In this document: positions 46,632 through 59,035 of the stretch, in pieces
How the letters are laid out: each line of letters opens with the position of its first letter
How positions within the stretch are numbered: the stretch's first letter is position 1
Source of the DNA: Sapria himalayana
Lineage: Eukaryota; Streptophyta; Magnoliopsida; Malpighiales; Rafflesiaceae
Direction of reading: 5' to 3'
NCBI GenBank assembly: GCA_029783825.1
Contig: JAREIK010002034.1
Coordinates: forward strand, 40,895 to 104,894
DNA length: 64,000 nucleotides
Notes under the pieces: model-generated
Told to the model about the DNA's origin: nothing
The model's database searches: none
What the model saw: the letters and a program-made list of their open reading frames with translations, nothing else
Program-made: the position numbers and the translations under genes

Positions 46632-47700
46632 CTAAAAAAATAATCACAATATATATTATAAAGATGTTCCGTGAATACTTAGAGAATCAAGATATTGGAT
46701 GCTTAGAGAAACAAGATAATTATGGAAGAAGAATTTTGTCGAGCAGTTGGTGAGCAGAAAATATGGAGCTTGATCTTTTCTGTCCGTTACATTCATGCCC
46801 CAATCAGCCTTCAAATAGGCATTAGAGATAAATTGAAAAACACTCCACTATGTGGGAGAACATCCCCACTGACTTTACAAAATAAACTACCAAAACTTAA
46901 GAGAAAAATAAAGAAAAGACTAAGTATAAGTCAACAACTAAAATGGGTAAAGAGTGGGTAGTTAATGGTGTTTTGTTTGAAGTTGTACTAACAAGAACGT
47001 AACCAAAACAATGTTAAGATGTGGTAGTGGTTCATGTAAAGGCCTAAGTATACTGACGACTACTGATTGCCAATAGGTTAACCTCGTCAATTCTAGTGAT
47101 TCAATGTGCTGTTTTTTGATAAAAATTAAATGTATGGAAGAGCAGATACAATTAGAAACTTAATGGGAAAACTTACAGGATGCTGCAAATATGACCAAGG
47201 ATATCGGAGACGTGAGCTTGAAGCCGAGTTGTTGGAGATGGCCGAACGTGATGAAGAAGACGTGCAAATCTTTCTAGCGATCGATTCTTCCTTATATTAA
47301 ATTAAGTTAAAAATAATATTAAATTAATCACATAATTTTATTAAATCACCTTATATTTACATTATATTTTTATTTCTCTTAGGGATAAATTAAATATTAA
47401 CAAATTAATTTTAAAATTAAATATTATTACTTATTTTATAAATAAAAAACTCAATTTTGAATGTAAAAATATTTAGATATTTTTAAATTTTATCATAAGT
47501 TTCTGTTTATTTTTAATAAATAATTTTCAACTAAAATTTGATAATTTTTTTTATTATTATAGAGTAAAAATAAAAATATTATTAATTATTTTAAAAAAAT
47601 AAATAAGAAATTAGTTACAAATCAATAAATTCAAAATTAAATTTTTCACATCCACGACACTAATAAAATTGACAATGTTTTTAATTTTCAGCCCCTTATT
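46632..47700. other. CACTA interior with an unexplained coding-like patch at 47177-47300
   Basis: 46632-47170 reads as intron-like AT-rich sequence upstream of the RRM exon. At 47177-47300 the base composition rises and frames are open on both strands. On the plus strand, after a TTACAG acceptor-like site, YRRRELEAELLEMAERDEED. On the minus strand, an open Ser-rich frame ends at a perfect GTAAGT donor. Neither joins in phase to the RRM exon. Confidence 0.4.
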
Positions 47701-47744
47701 CCTTAGAAATTTTTAAGGAGGTAAGAAATTTTCCTAACCTATTA

Positions 47745-48023
47745 GTCTTAACAATGACACATCTAGTAAGTGTCATTAAATATCTACTTACAAATATAAT
47801 AATGACATTTTATAAAAGTGTCAAAATATAAAGCATCATTAATTTTAAGTTTTGTTGTAGTAACAATTACACTTCTAGTAAATGTCATAAAAACATAATA
47901 CATTTTCCAAATAATGACGCTTTTAGAAAAGCGTCATTAAATATCTAATTACAAATAGTATAATGACATTTTCTGAAAGCGTCAAGATATAAAGCATCAT
48001 TAATTTGTTGTTTTGTTGTAGTG
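47745..48023. repeat. Duplicated right terminus of the CACTA element
   Basis: The terminal block (TGTCATTAAATATCTACTTACAAATA...AAGCATCATTAATTTTAAGTTTTGTTGTAGT, 47772-47871) recurs as the true end (CGTCATTAAATATCTAATTACAAATA...GTTTTGTTGTAGTG, 47934-48023). The first copy lacks the final G. The element thus has two stacked right ends about 150 bp apart. Confidence 0.85.
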
Positions 48024-48026
48024 CAT

Positions 48027-50975
48027 CAATTTTGTTTTTGAAGAATATTTGCTCAGGAATTAAGGCAAAGAGAACCTTATATTGATGACAATTCAATTAA
48101 TGCAAAGCTTGAAATGAATTTTACAAATTAGATTAAAAAATATGTCAGTATATAACTTATCATTCTTGGTTCTAAACAATCATGTGCAACATTATATATG
48201 TATGAAATTATCCTTTATCATTTAGTAGGTACAAATTTTTTTATCATATATTTGTATTAAACAAATGAAAGATCTTGCAAAATGACCATTACAAAATTTA
48301 CAGATATATCTCATACATTATGTAAATGGATATAAATTTCATACTTTGAAACATAGTTCAAATAGAGCTGTAATTAATAGTGGTATTTGTATTAAGGGGT
48401 CAAACTATACTGCATGTGCTACTAATTTTTATGGTCGAGTATTTGAAATTATACATGTGGAGTAAAATTTCAAATATGGGTACTAGAATTCAATATGGGT
48501 ACTAATTAAGAGGACTCTTTTGTTTAAGTATAAATGGTTTGATTCAATTCTAAATATGGGTACTAGAATTCATCATTTATACAATCTTATTGATGTTAAC
48601 CATTATAAATTTTATTATAAGCATGAGTTATTTATTATTGTAGTATAAGCCAAATAAGTGTGTTAAACCACTTATCCAACCACAAAAATAAATCTATGTC
48701 ACTAGTGGGCAATATATAAAATAAAACCCAGATCAGCTGTTGAAATTGTTGAAAAGAATGTTATGGTCACTCTATCGTGTGTATCAGCATTTCAAGAGAA
48801 TAATGTGAAAGTTCATTTAATCATTCATGGGGCAGATGATGGCCTTCAAACTATACTTGGTAAATGTGTAAATTATTTGGGCATTGATGATGGTAATGTT
48901 GAAAAAGATAATGAGGAGGAATTAATTATAGAATCAAATGATGATGGATATGTTGATAGAGATGATTTCTTAGAAAGTTCTAATGATGACTAGAAATTCA
49001 TTGACTATCTTATTATTTTCTCATTTTTATTTTGTAATTATTAAAAGGTGGATGTAAAATTGAAATATAATTGTTTTTTCTAATGTCAATGTGTTTATCT
49101 TTAAGCCATGTTATTATAACATTTCATATAATGTTTTTATTGCTTCTATATATTTTGATATTTATGTAACTTAATTTAGGTATGAGAGGTAATCATTTAA
49201 GTGGCAGAGTTTCTCAAAGTGTGAGGAGGGGTAGAGGAAGTCAACTAATAGTTCATGGAGGAAGAAATCTTCATGTGTTCAATGATGATAATACTACAAA
49301 TATCTTTTTGTATTCTTTTGCACATATGGAGAAAACTTTGGCATCATCTCATCATGACATACATGTATTTATTACGATAGATATTTTATCTTTATCTCAT
49401 TTTTTTTTCTAAAACATACTAATAGTTTCGGTCAACCTATCTTAGGAGGCTCATGCATTGGTACTATAGTAGCAGTATCGATAGGATATTAACAATCCTT
49501 AATTTGCATGCCAAGTAATTAGAAAATCTTTATTCGCCCCATAATTGATAATAAATAGCACGTAGCATCCTTAAATTTACTACATTCATTCTTTATCATT
49601 TTTCCTTTTTTTCATTTAAATTAAATATAAAATAATATGTGAATGAAATTATAAATATATCACAATTTTAAATTTATGTACTTTACAACATTAACAACAT
49701 ATTATATTGCTACTTTTTAAACATTATCATTTATAATATTAAAAATATATTTTAACTTAGTAGCAGCAAAAAATGTGCATTTTGTTTAAATGCATATGTG
49801 CATGATAATTTAAAATTACTTACAGGTTTATTCCTTCTACTTCTCATATAATCGGAAAGATATCTAAGAAGAAACTAGTTGTGGAGAGTATAAAGTAGAG
49901 CAAAGTGCCCCCAAGTATGAATGAATTTTATTAGGAAAAATTTGAGGTAAATCTTTGATGCATTTACTTGTTTTTCATTTTGGTATGATATGATATACTC
50001 TTAAAATTAATACATTACAATGTATTATTGTTTTATTTGATTATTACAGAAAAAATACAAATGGACTAATGCTTTGATGGTAAACATGAAGGCTGCATAG
50101 AAACATGTGGCAAGTGTGAGATACAATAACTGGCTTGGCTAATTGAGAAAAAAATATGGTAAAGATACAAAACTAATAGTATATCCCTTAGTGTTTGGAT
50201 AAAGTGGTGGAAAGACAGGAATAATGAAAAGCTCAATGCCTTGTCCTAGGTAGCCTCACACAATCATTGATTAGAAAAACCTAGTGAGGGACCGGGACTT
50301 TCAAAACAAATTGGAGGTTCAAAGGCAACCTACAAACATTCAGTAGATATGATATAATCTTTTATTTTTTTTTGTTATTATTTATATTTTTAGAATCAAA
50401 AGGATAATATTTGTGTCATAATCAATAATGTACCTTAATAGTAACTAATATCTATTTTCAGGAGGCTGAATTTGGACATTTACCGATTCTGTTGGAGGTA
50501 TTCAAACGAATGTACAAGAATAAGAATGAATTATTTATGGACAAGTACTCAAATGATATTAATGTGAGTTTTAAATTTTGTACTTGTAGTTTAATTTTAT
50601 AATTGAAAATAAAAAAAAAGAAAGAAATATTAAAATTCATTATTTGGCATTAATTGTAAATAAAATGCAAACTCTAGTGTATATTTTTACCATTACTAAT
50701 AATTTATTTTTTATAAACCCATTTAATATAATTAATAAAATCATTTTTAAAATATTGTGTAGTACCTAGAGGATAGTTTCTTTTGATAGTATAAAATTTT
50801 TTTTAATATAGCAATTTATATGTAATGTTGTATTTTAACAATTATAGGAAATTATAGAAAATATGATTGTAATTGTTTCACAATTGATAAATCCTTCTAC
50901 AAATATGCGGGAGATTGATGTTGCACATATTTACCTTCAGGCTATCGGAGTAAAGCCAAAAAAATGGTGAGTGGT
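48027..50975 (+). pseudogene. En/Spm (CACTA) transposase-region remnant, copy A
   Basis: Plus-strand pieces match CACTA polyproteins. A DUF4216-like block with SGICIKGSNYTACATNFYG is near 48378-48440. A segment VIVTLSCVSAFQENN-like lies at 48763-48993; its equivalent in copy B is FTLLHVLEFQEINVE. MRGNHLSGRVSQSVRRGRGS lies at 49182. A Ptta/En-Spm (Transposase_24) block KKYKWTNALMVNMKAA, stop, then NWLG and LRKKYG lies at 50048-50160, and the C-terminal AEFGHLPILLEVFKRMYKNK at 50464, ending near KPKKW (50970). It has stops in several exons. The part before 48027 lies left of the inserted CACTA (38885-39057). Confidence 0.75.
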
Positions 50976-50979
50976 TGGT

Positions 50980-51234
50980 GTTGTGTGTGTCTATGTGTGT
51001 GTGTGCATGTATGTGTATTTATTTATATATTTATTTAAATATTTTATTTAAATATATATATACACACATAAAAATGACATATATTCTTATTATATATTTA
51101 TATATTTATACGTTTATTTATTTATATAGGTATATATACATATAAATAACATTTATAAATATACATTTATATATACATATAAATATGTATATATACAAGT
51201 ATGTATGTATATATAAATTGATTTTAAATATATA

Positions 51235-51291
<57 letters not shown>

Positions 51292-51712
51292 TTATTTATT
51301 TATGTGTATTTATATAAATACATATATCATTAAGTATATATATATATGTGTGTGTGCGTGTGTGCGTGTATTTATTAATGTATTTATTTATTTATTTATA
51401 TAAATATATCTACATAAAAATGACATACATGCTTAATTATACATATCTATCTATAAACATTTATATATACACATGTATATAACCTAATATATTGTATATA
51501 CTTATAAATGTATTCAAATAAATACGTATACATCCTTTTGTTTGTGTGTATATATACATATATTTTATGTACACACACACACACACACAAACCATTATAA
51601 CATATATATATATATTATCTAAACTTGCATACATATATATATGTATATACGTTTATATCTTTATATAAACATATATGTTATATTAGGTTATATATATATC
51701 TTTATGTATGTA
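50980..51712. repeat. (TG)n / (TA)n microsatellite cluster
   Basis: TG-rich (50975-51016), long TA runs (notably 51237-51288) and TATTTA-type repeats fill the gap between the two En/Spm copies. The 72-codon Tyr/Ile-rich frame over it is an artefact. Confidence 0.92.
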
Positions 51713-52544
51713 CACTACAACAAAGACAGAATCAGAAATGCCCTATCCCATTTCTAATTCCGTTGCAATGTTCAAATATCGACATAATTTAAAATAGAAA
51801 TTATCCATTTTTAAAGTACTCCTTTCTAAACTTTAAAAATTGATAACGCTAGGATATTTCTAAAAAGAGTAATGAATATTTTCAATCTCTAAAATTAGTG
51901 ACGGACATGGAATCTTGGATTCTGTCATTAATTTAGCGATGGAAAAAAATAGATACACAATAACTATTTCTAAATGAGCGATAGAGTAAAATAGAAGCGC
52001 ATCATATATTTCTATATTAGAAATGGATTTAGAAATGTCATTTTCCATTTCTAATGTCTGCAACATGAACATGTTTCATTTGTGTAGTTTCTTTATGCTA
52101 TATATAACATACAAATACATATGGAAACCATATAACATCCAATCAAATAAGAACATTCACATATTATTCATTAAATGACATTTACACAACATCTACTATA
52201 GAATAACATGTCAAATAACAAACATAAATATCAATCAATTACAATACACAATTCATAACTTAATTAAGAAAACAATAACAGAAAAACTATAATTTCACCA
52301 CAAAAACTTTCATTGTAGAAAAATAATAACACAAAATCACAAACAACTAGGAGTCATTGTCGTAATGAGTATTGTCCTCTAGAGATCTGGATGGATCCTC
52401 TTTAAAATGATTAAAAATAGATGACATCTCTACCAACTTGCATATTATTTTCTCTATCTTCATAATCTTCTATTGTATTTTCTCATCTCTTTTCATTCTT
52501 TCAGCCTCATTTTTTTTCATTTCTTCAATTTATTTTTACATCTC

Positions 52545-52625
52545 TTCATTATTTTGTTGCATCTCTTCTTTATTTTGTTGCATCTCTTCTTTATTTTGTT
52601 GCATCTCTTCATTCTTTTGTAATCC
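52545..52625 (-). repeat. 21-24-bp coding tandem repeat (EEMQQNK units) at the C-terminus of En/Spm copy B
   Basis: On the minus strand GAAGAGATGCAACAAAATAA repeats three to four times, giving EEMQQNKEEMQQNKEEM, a heptad coiled-coil-like tail. Confidence 0.8.
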
Positions 52626-52689
52626 TCTTCATTTTTCTTTTGTAATATATCCTTAATTTCCTACATCTCCTCATGCAACCTCTCATCAA

Positions 52690-55070
52690 ACATGTTATTG
52701 TAATTAAAAATAATGAAGAACTCAAATTAAACCTGTATAAAATATAGATGCATGGGAATCAAGAACAAACACTTGCCATTTTTGCAGCTCCACTCCGACA
52801 GCCTGAAGGTAAATGTGTGCAATATCAATCTATAGCACCGCTGTAGAAAGATCTATTAATTATGAAGCTATTGCAGCCATATTCTCCATATTTTTCTACA
52901 ATTGTTAAAATACAACATAACTCATCATTAATTTATTCGAATAAAATATATACCAGTACAATAAACCATCATCACCCTACTAAAAAATAACATAAAAATG
53001 AAGTTAGTCATTATATAAATGAGTCCATATATAATAACTAATCAGTTACCAAATATATTTGAGTTTGCATATTATTTATAATGAATGCCAAAAGAATCAA
53101 TTTTTTTATATTGTTTTCTTTCATTAATTACAATTTACATATGGCACTACAAATATAAATTAAGAAACTCAAATTAATATCATTTGACTGCTTGTCCACA
53201 AATAATCCATGTTTCTTTTTGTGCATTTACCTGAATAACTCAAATGGTGTTGGTGGATGCCCCAACTCAGCTTCTTGAAATTAAATAATAGTCACTATTA
53301 AGGTACATGATGTATCGTCGCACGTATATTATTGTTTTCATTCTAAAAATTTAATTAATAACAAAATATGAAAGATAATAATACCAAATCTACTAAATAT
53401 TGATAAGTCGTCTTTGAACCTTCAATATATTTTGAAAGTATTGATCCGTCACCTACTTTCTATGATTGATAATTATGTGAGATCATCTGGGACAAGGCCT
53501 TAAACTCCTCATTATTTCTGTATTTCCACCACTTAATCCAAACATTAAGTGGGACACTATAATACTTTGCATCATCACCATACTTTTTCTCTATTTGACA
53601 TGTTTTTCATTTTATCTCATACTTGCCATATGTTTTCATATATCCTTCACTAATACCACTAAAGCATTATTCCATTTATACTTTTTCTATAAAAATCAAA
53701 TAAAATAATAATACATTGTAATCCATTTATTTTAAGAATAAATCGTATTAGACCAAATTGAAAAATAATAAAATGTATTAAAATTTTAGCTTAAATTGTT
53801 CCCAATAAAATTCTTTCATACCTGGGGGCACTTTGTTGCACTTTATAATCTCCGCAACTAATTTTTCCTTTAATATCTTCCCAATTGTATGATAAGCAGA
53901 AAAAAATAAACATATAAGTAATTTAACTTTAGCACGTATATATACATATAAACAAAATACACAAATTTTTCTGCTACTAAGTTAATATTTAATTCAGTTA
54001 TATTTATTATTCAAATCTTTATAACATAAATATTCTTTTAATTCTAAATGATAATGTTTAATAAGTAACAATATCATACTTTTTTATTAATTTAAATTAC
54101 CATATTTCAAACATTATAATTTACTTATAATTTCATTCGCATTTTATATTATCCAAATGAAAATAATAAAAAATGATAATGCATGCATATAATAAATTGA
54201 AGAAAGTTACATACTATTTATTATTAATTGTGGGCGAAATGAAGATTTTCTCATAATTTGGCATGCAAAGTATGAATTGTGATGCATGGGTCTCCAAGAT
54301 AATGCATGCATATCTTACAAGTATCAATACTATAGTATCAATGCATGGGCCTCTTACTATAGGTGAGACATGACTATTAATATCTTTTAGTGCAAAATGA
54401 GATGAAAATAAAATATTAGCAGCAATCAAACTATGTCTATCATGATGAGGTGATGCCAACATATCCTCCATACATGTAGGAAAGTGTGAAGAGATATTTG
54501 TAGTATTGTCATTACTAAATACATGTAGATTTCCTTCTCCTCAAAATATTAGTTGATTTCATATACCCCTACCCATATATTGAGATCATCGACCAATTGA
54601 ATGGTTATCTCTCATACATAATTCAAGTTATATAAATATTGAAATATAAAGAGGCAATAAAAATATGTTATAAAAATAGTATAATAACAAAACATAATGA
54701 TAAACACATTGACATTCAAAAAAAAATAAATAAAAAACTTATCATTTAACATCCAATTTATAATGATTACAAAATAAGCATGATAACATAACATGGTAGT
54801 CAATAAATTTCTAGTCATCATCAAATATTTCAAATAAATTATCTCCATCTATATATTCATTGTCATCTGATTCAGTAAGTTATTCCACATCATTATCTTT
54901 TTCAACAAGTCTATCATCAATATCCAAATAGTTTTTACCTTCACCTAGCAATGTTCGAAGTCCATCATATGCCCCATGAACGATTGAATGAAGTTCCACA
55001 TTAATCTCTTGAAATTCTAATACATGCAATAGAGTAAAAATAACATCATTTTCAACAACTTCCATAATTG
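52690..55070 (-). pseudogene. En/Spm copy B: Transposase_24-type and linker region
   Basis: Minus-strand remnants: VENDVIFTLLHVLEFQEINV and YDGLRTLLGE (55065-54880), MEDMLASPHHDRHSL followed by a Pro/Ile-rich segment ending MPNYEKIFISPTI (54471-54214), a Ptta/En-Spm block between about 53870 and 53430, and the C-terminal IYLQAVGVELQKW (near 52800). Segments correspond in order to copy A at 48763-50970, usually with different mutations. Family knowledge: this is the second product or C-terminal region that accompanies TNP2 in plant CACTA elements. Confidence 0.65.
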
Positions 55071-55119
55071 ATCTAGGTTATATTTTACATATAACCCACC
55101 AGACACAAGGATTTCTTTT

Positions 55120-57490
55120 TGTAGTTAGATATTTGGTGTAACACACTTGTTCAGCTTGTACCCCAAGAATACATGGCTTGTACTCATGATAATATTTCTT
55201 ATGGTACACATCAACAAGATTATATTAATGATGAATTTGAGTAACCATATTTGGAATAGGATAAACCATTCACACCTAAATAGAATTGTCTTTTTAATTG
55301 GTAAAGCAAGATACTCCATGTGTAGAATTTTAATTAGTCAATTGTTAAAATTAATTTTTGATGTAGTATAGTTAGACTCATTGATGCAAACATCACTTTT
55401 CATTGTCGCTCTATTTGAAACATATTTCAAAGTATAAAATTTGTATCCATTTACATAATATATGAGATACATCTATAAACTTTGTAATGTCTTTTTGCAA
55501 GATCCTTCATTTGTCTATTATTATATTTGAAGATGGAAATTGTACCTACAAAATAATAAAGGATAAATTCATACTTATATAATACTGCACATCACTATTT
55601 AGAACTAAGAATGATAAGTTATATATTGATAAAGTTTTTAAACTAATTTGCAAAATGTTTTTTAAGCTCTGTATCAATTGAAGCATCATTAATATGTGGT
55701 TTTCATTATCTTTTATTTGTTAGTATAAATTCTTCAAAAATAACATTTAAGGAATTTTGATTTAAAATTATATCGCATACAATAACAAAGAAATGAGGAC
55801 ATGAAATTATTATAAATATTACTCAATATATGATGTAACTTCCTCGTAATTCAACAAGATATATATCTGCACACCATGATACTCTTGGTCATTCAAAAAA
55901 TATCATGATGTTGCTCTACCATACGATCGATCCGCAAGTGTGAAAATAGAAAATATATCATTTTCTTATGATGCATCCCCCATACCATAAATATTATTTT
56001 GTGATAATTTGTTATGTGGATTATACAATAGTGGCCGAATGTAGTGTGCATAAAATATTGAAGCCTCTTCAACCAAGTAGGCATTGCATAATGATCCTTC
56101 AACTTTGGCTTTATTTCGAATATTATTTTTCAATTTTCTAAAATATCTAAAATAGATATATATTAGAACAAAAATATTTGTCAGATACATTAAAACTTTT
56201 AGATTAAAAAATGGAAAACTATATAACCTTTCAAATGGATGCATCCATCTATATTGCAAAGTGCATGCTATTATGGATTCATAAGACAAGTAGACCATAA
56301 ACAATTCTATGGAGTTGACGAAGCTAGGATGAAAAATATGCTCAAGTCTGTATAAAATAATGAGGATTTCATTTAGTAATTGCTTCATTTCTTCCCAAAC
56401 AAGTGAGATTCTTAAAAAAATACTTATTTTAGTCAATGCTTCTCAAACATTTTGTGGAATTAATTCATGGAATATTATGGGTATTAGCCTCTATATGAAC
56501 ACATGGTAGTCATGAATTTTCATGTCAAATAACTAATGCTTCTTTATATCAATACATCTTTCCATGTTAGATGCATATCCATCAGGGAACCTAAGCTTCA
56601 TCAGTCATTTGCACAAAGCTTCCTTTGCATCCATGTCAAGACTATAACAAGCCTTTGGAAATTTATTCATTGATTTGTACTTATGTAACTCTGGACATGA
56701 ACAAAAATCTTTTAAATCCTTTCTTGATTTGGAATTATCTTTTGTTATCCCTTTCATATTCATGATAGTATTAAAAATATTATCAAAAAAGTTCTTCTCA
56801 ATGTGCATTATATCTAACTTGTCCCTAATTATGTTGGTTTTTCAATAAGGTAAATTCCAAAAGATACTTATTTTCTTCCAACCATAGTAATAATTATTTA
56901 AAATTTGCACATTAAAGTAGACTGCATCAATATCTTTAATATTTTTGAATCCATATCATTTAATTAGATCTAATATTTTAATACCCGACATCAAAAGTAG
57001 TGCACATTTTATAACATTAGGACCTTTCCTAAATGTGTCAATATTTATCCAAAATGGATGTTCCACATGTAAGAACTTAAAGTATTTATCAAACCGAGAA
57101 GTCTTTTCTCCTTTACTCAGATAAAATACATCCGAGTCCTCCATGAACTAAGGACAAGATAATTTCCTTGTAGTACTTCATTTTGACAACATTGAATATG
57201 TAGAAAAGATACTTATAGTCCACATATGTGCTGCTTGTATTTTGAAGTTCTACTTTCTATATATATTATAGTTTTGACACCATCCTCCCATAAAATTTTG
57301 AGCTCCACTATTAAGGGTTGCAGAAAAATATCCAATTTATCTTTTGGGTTTCTTGGACCGAGCATGATAACACACAAAAAATATATACTCATCTTTTATG
57401 CACATCCAAGCAGCACTATGATAGTTACAGAAATTACATGTAATTATTTCATTATTTGTGCCCCAATATATCATGTAGTCATTAATGCAG
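55120..57490 (-). pseudogene. En/Spm copy B: TNP2 transposase, DUF4218 and DUF4216 remnants
   Basis: Reading leftward on the minus strand: CINDYMIYWGTNNEIITC (57487-57434), then GPRNPKDKLDIFLQPLIVEL and LWEDGVKT (57363-57260), HPFWINIDTFRKG (57060-57020), MHIEKNFFDNIFNTIMNMKG (56808). These are the conserved blocks of TNP2 (PF02992). DUF4218 follows with LSYESIIACTLQYRWMHPFE, then NNIRNKAKVEGSLCNAYLVEE (56330-56070), and DUF4216 with LPIKKTILFRCEWF (55320-55265). Frameshifts separate most blocks. The N-terminal third of TNP2 is missing because the trinucleotide array begins at 57490. Confidence 0.85.
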
Positions 57491-58179
57491 TAATGAAGAT
57501 GATGATGAAACAAAAGATGGAGATGAAGAAGATGATGAGGATGAAAAAGGAAGAAAAACATATTTAAAAAAAAAGAATAAGAAAAATAAGAAAGAGAAGA
57601 AATAGATGAAGATGATGATAATGAAGAAAAATGAATGAAGAAAAAGAGGAAGAAGAAGAAGATTAAAAAAGAAGAAGAAGATTAAAAAAAAGAAGATGAA
57701 GAATAATAAAAAAAAAGATGAAGAAGAAGAAAGATAAGAAGATGAGGAAGAAAAAGATGAAGAAGAAGATGATGATGTTGTAAAATAAGTAGAAAAAGAA
57801 GAAGAAGATGATGATGATGATGATGAAAAAGGAGATGAGGATGAAAAAAAAAGAAGAAGATAAAGATGATGAAAAAAATGATGCTGAAAAAAGAAAATGA
57901 GATGAAGAAAAAGCTAAAAATAGAAGATGATGATGATGATGATGATGATGATGAATAAGGAGAAGAATAAAAATAATAATATGACGAAAAAAAAGAAGAT
58001 ATTGATGATGAAGAATAGGAAGATTATGTAAAAGATAATGATGATGATAATCATGAATAAGAATAATATAAAGAAGAACAACAAAAGAAGCAGAAGATTA
58101 TGATGAAGAATAATAAAATCAAAAACTTGAAGAAGAAGAAGATGATGAAGATGATGATGATGATGATGATGAATAAGGA

Positions 58180-58235
58180 GGATAAATTGATGATGAATAA
58201 GGAGGATAAATTGATGATGAATAAGGAGGAGGAGA
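58180..58235. repeat. 24-bp higher-order unit in the trinucleotide array
   Basis: GAATAAGGAGGATAAATTGA followed by TGAT is repeated twice, with a third partial copy, a local duplication inside the GAA/GAT array. Confidence 0.85.
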
Positions 58236-58969
58236 TGATGATGAAGAGGAAGTAGAACATGATGATGAAGAAGAATAAATAAATGAAAAAAAAAGAAAAT
58301 GAAGAAAAAGAATAACTAGATGATGATGGTGGTGGTGGTGGTGAAGATAATGAAGAAGATGAATAAGTTGAAGAAGATGAAGATGATGACAAAGAATATG
58401 ATGTAGAAAAAGAAGGAGATGATGATGATGAAAATAAACAAGAAAAATATGATGATGAAGAACAAGAAAAAAAAAAGATGATGATGATGTAGAAGAAGAT
58501 GACGATGGTGATTAAGAAGAAGAAGAAGATGATGATGATGATGATGAAATAGAAAAAGAAAAAAAATAAAGAAGTAGAAAAAGAAGATAAAGCTAATGAT
58601 GAATATGAAAAAAAGATAAAGAAGTATAATAACATGAATAAAAAGAGGAAGATGTTGACAAAGATTAAGAAGATAGAGAAAAAAAAAATAAGAAAATGAA
58701 GAATACGAAGAAGAAGATGAAGATGATGATGATGATCAAAAAGAAAAAGAATAAGAAGTTAAAGATAAATAAATAGAAGAAGAAGAAAACATAAAAGAAT
58801 AAGAAATAGAAATAGAAGAAGAAAAAATAGTATAATTATAAGAAGAAGAAAATGATGATGAAGAAGAATAAAAAACAAAAAAAATGATGAAAAAGATGAA
58901 GGTAAAGAAAATGAAAAAGAAGTGGAAGATGAAGAATGATGATGAAGATGAAGAAGTAACAGAAGAAGA

Positions 58970-59035
58970 AAAAGAATAAGTAAAAGATGAAGAAGTAACA
59001 GAAGAAGAAAAAGAATAAGTAAAAGATGAAGAAGA
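58970..59035. repeat. 39-bp higher-order unit in the trinucleotide array
   Basis: A unit starting GATGAAGAAGTAACAGAAGA and ending AATAAGTAAAA occurs twice in tandem. Confidence 0.8.

Larger units (their letters stand above)
39061..48023. mobile_element. CACTA element, 8963 bp with nested hAT, TSD CAT
   Basis: The left end CACTACAACAAAA and right end TTTTGTTGTAGTG are exact 13-bp inverted termini. The 3-bp duplication CAT is at 39058-39060 and 48024-48026. Sub-terminal repeats of AATGACGCTT/AAGCGTCATT occur at both ends. Without the hAT insertion and its duplication it is about 5.36 kb. It carries a Ulp1-like protease segment and a three-exon RNA-binding-protein gene fragment, both on the minus strand, and no readable TNP2, so it looks non-autonomous. 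Its insertion splits En/Spm copy A, and copy B shows the uninterrupted site. Confidence 0.93.
51713..57490 (-). mobile_element. En/Spm (CACTA) element, copy B, minus orientation, left end intact
   Basis: It begins CACTACAACAAAGACAGAATC at 51713 after GTA. The sub-terminal 350 bp repeat ATTTCTAA/TTAGAAAT and GAAATGG words, a pattern of En/Spm transposase-binding motifs but different from those of the 39-48 kb CACTA. Coding remnants run leftward from TNP2 (to 57490) to the C-terminal region (about 52440). The other terminus is not present before the giant repeat array starts at 57490; it was lost or lies beyond the window. Confidence 0.75.

Noticed and set aside
47177..47290. Start-codon exon of the captured RRM gene, given its GTAAGT donor
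   Set aside because: Joining to the exon at 46631 does not give the expected Gly codon before NLDERV, and no Met-led sequence typical of that protein is present.
51185..51403. 72-codon Tyr/Ile-rich frame
   Set aside because: TA/TATTTA microsatellite translation.
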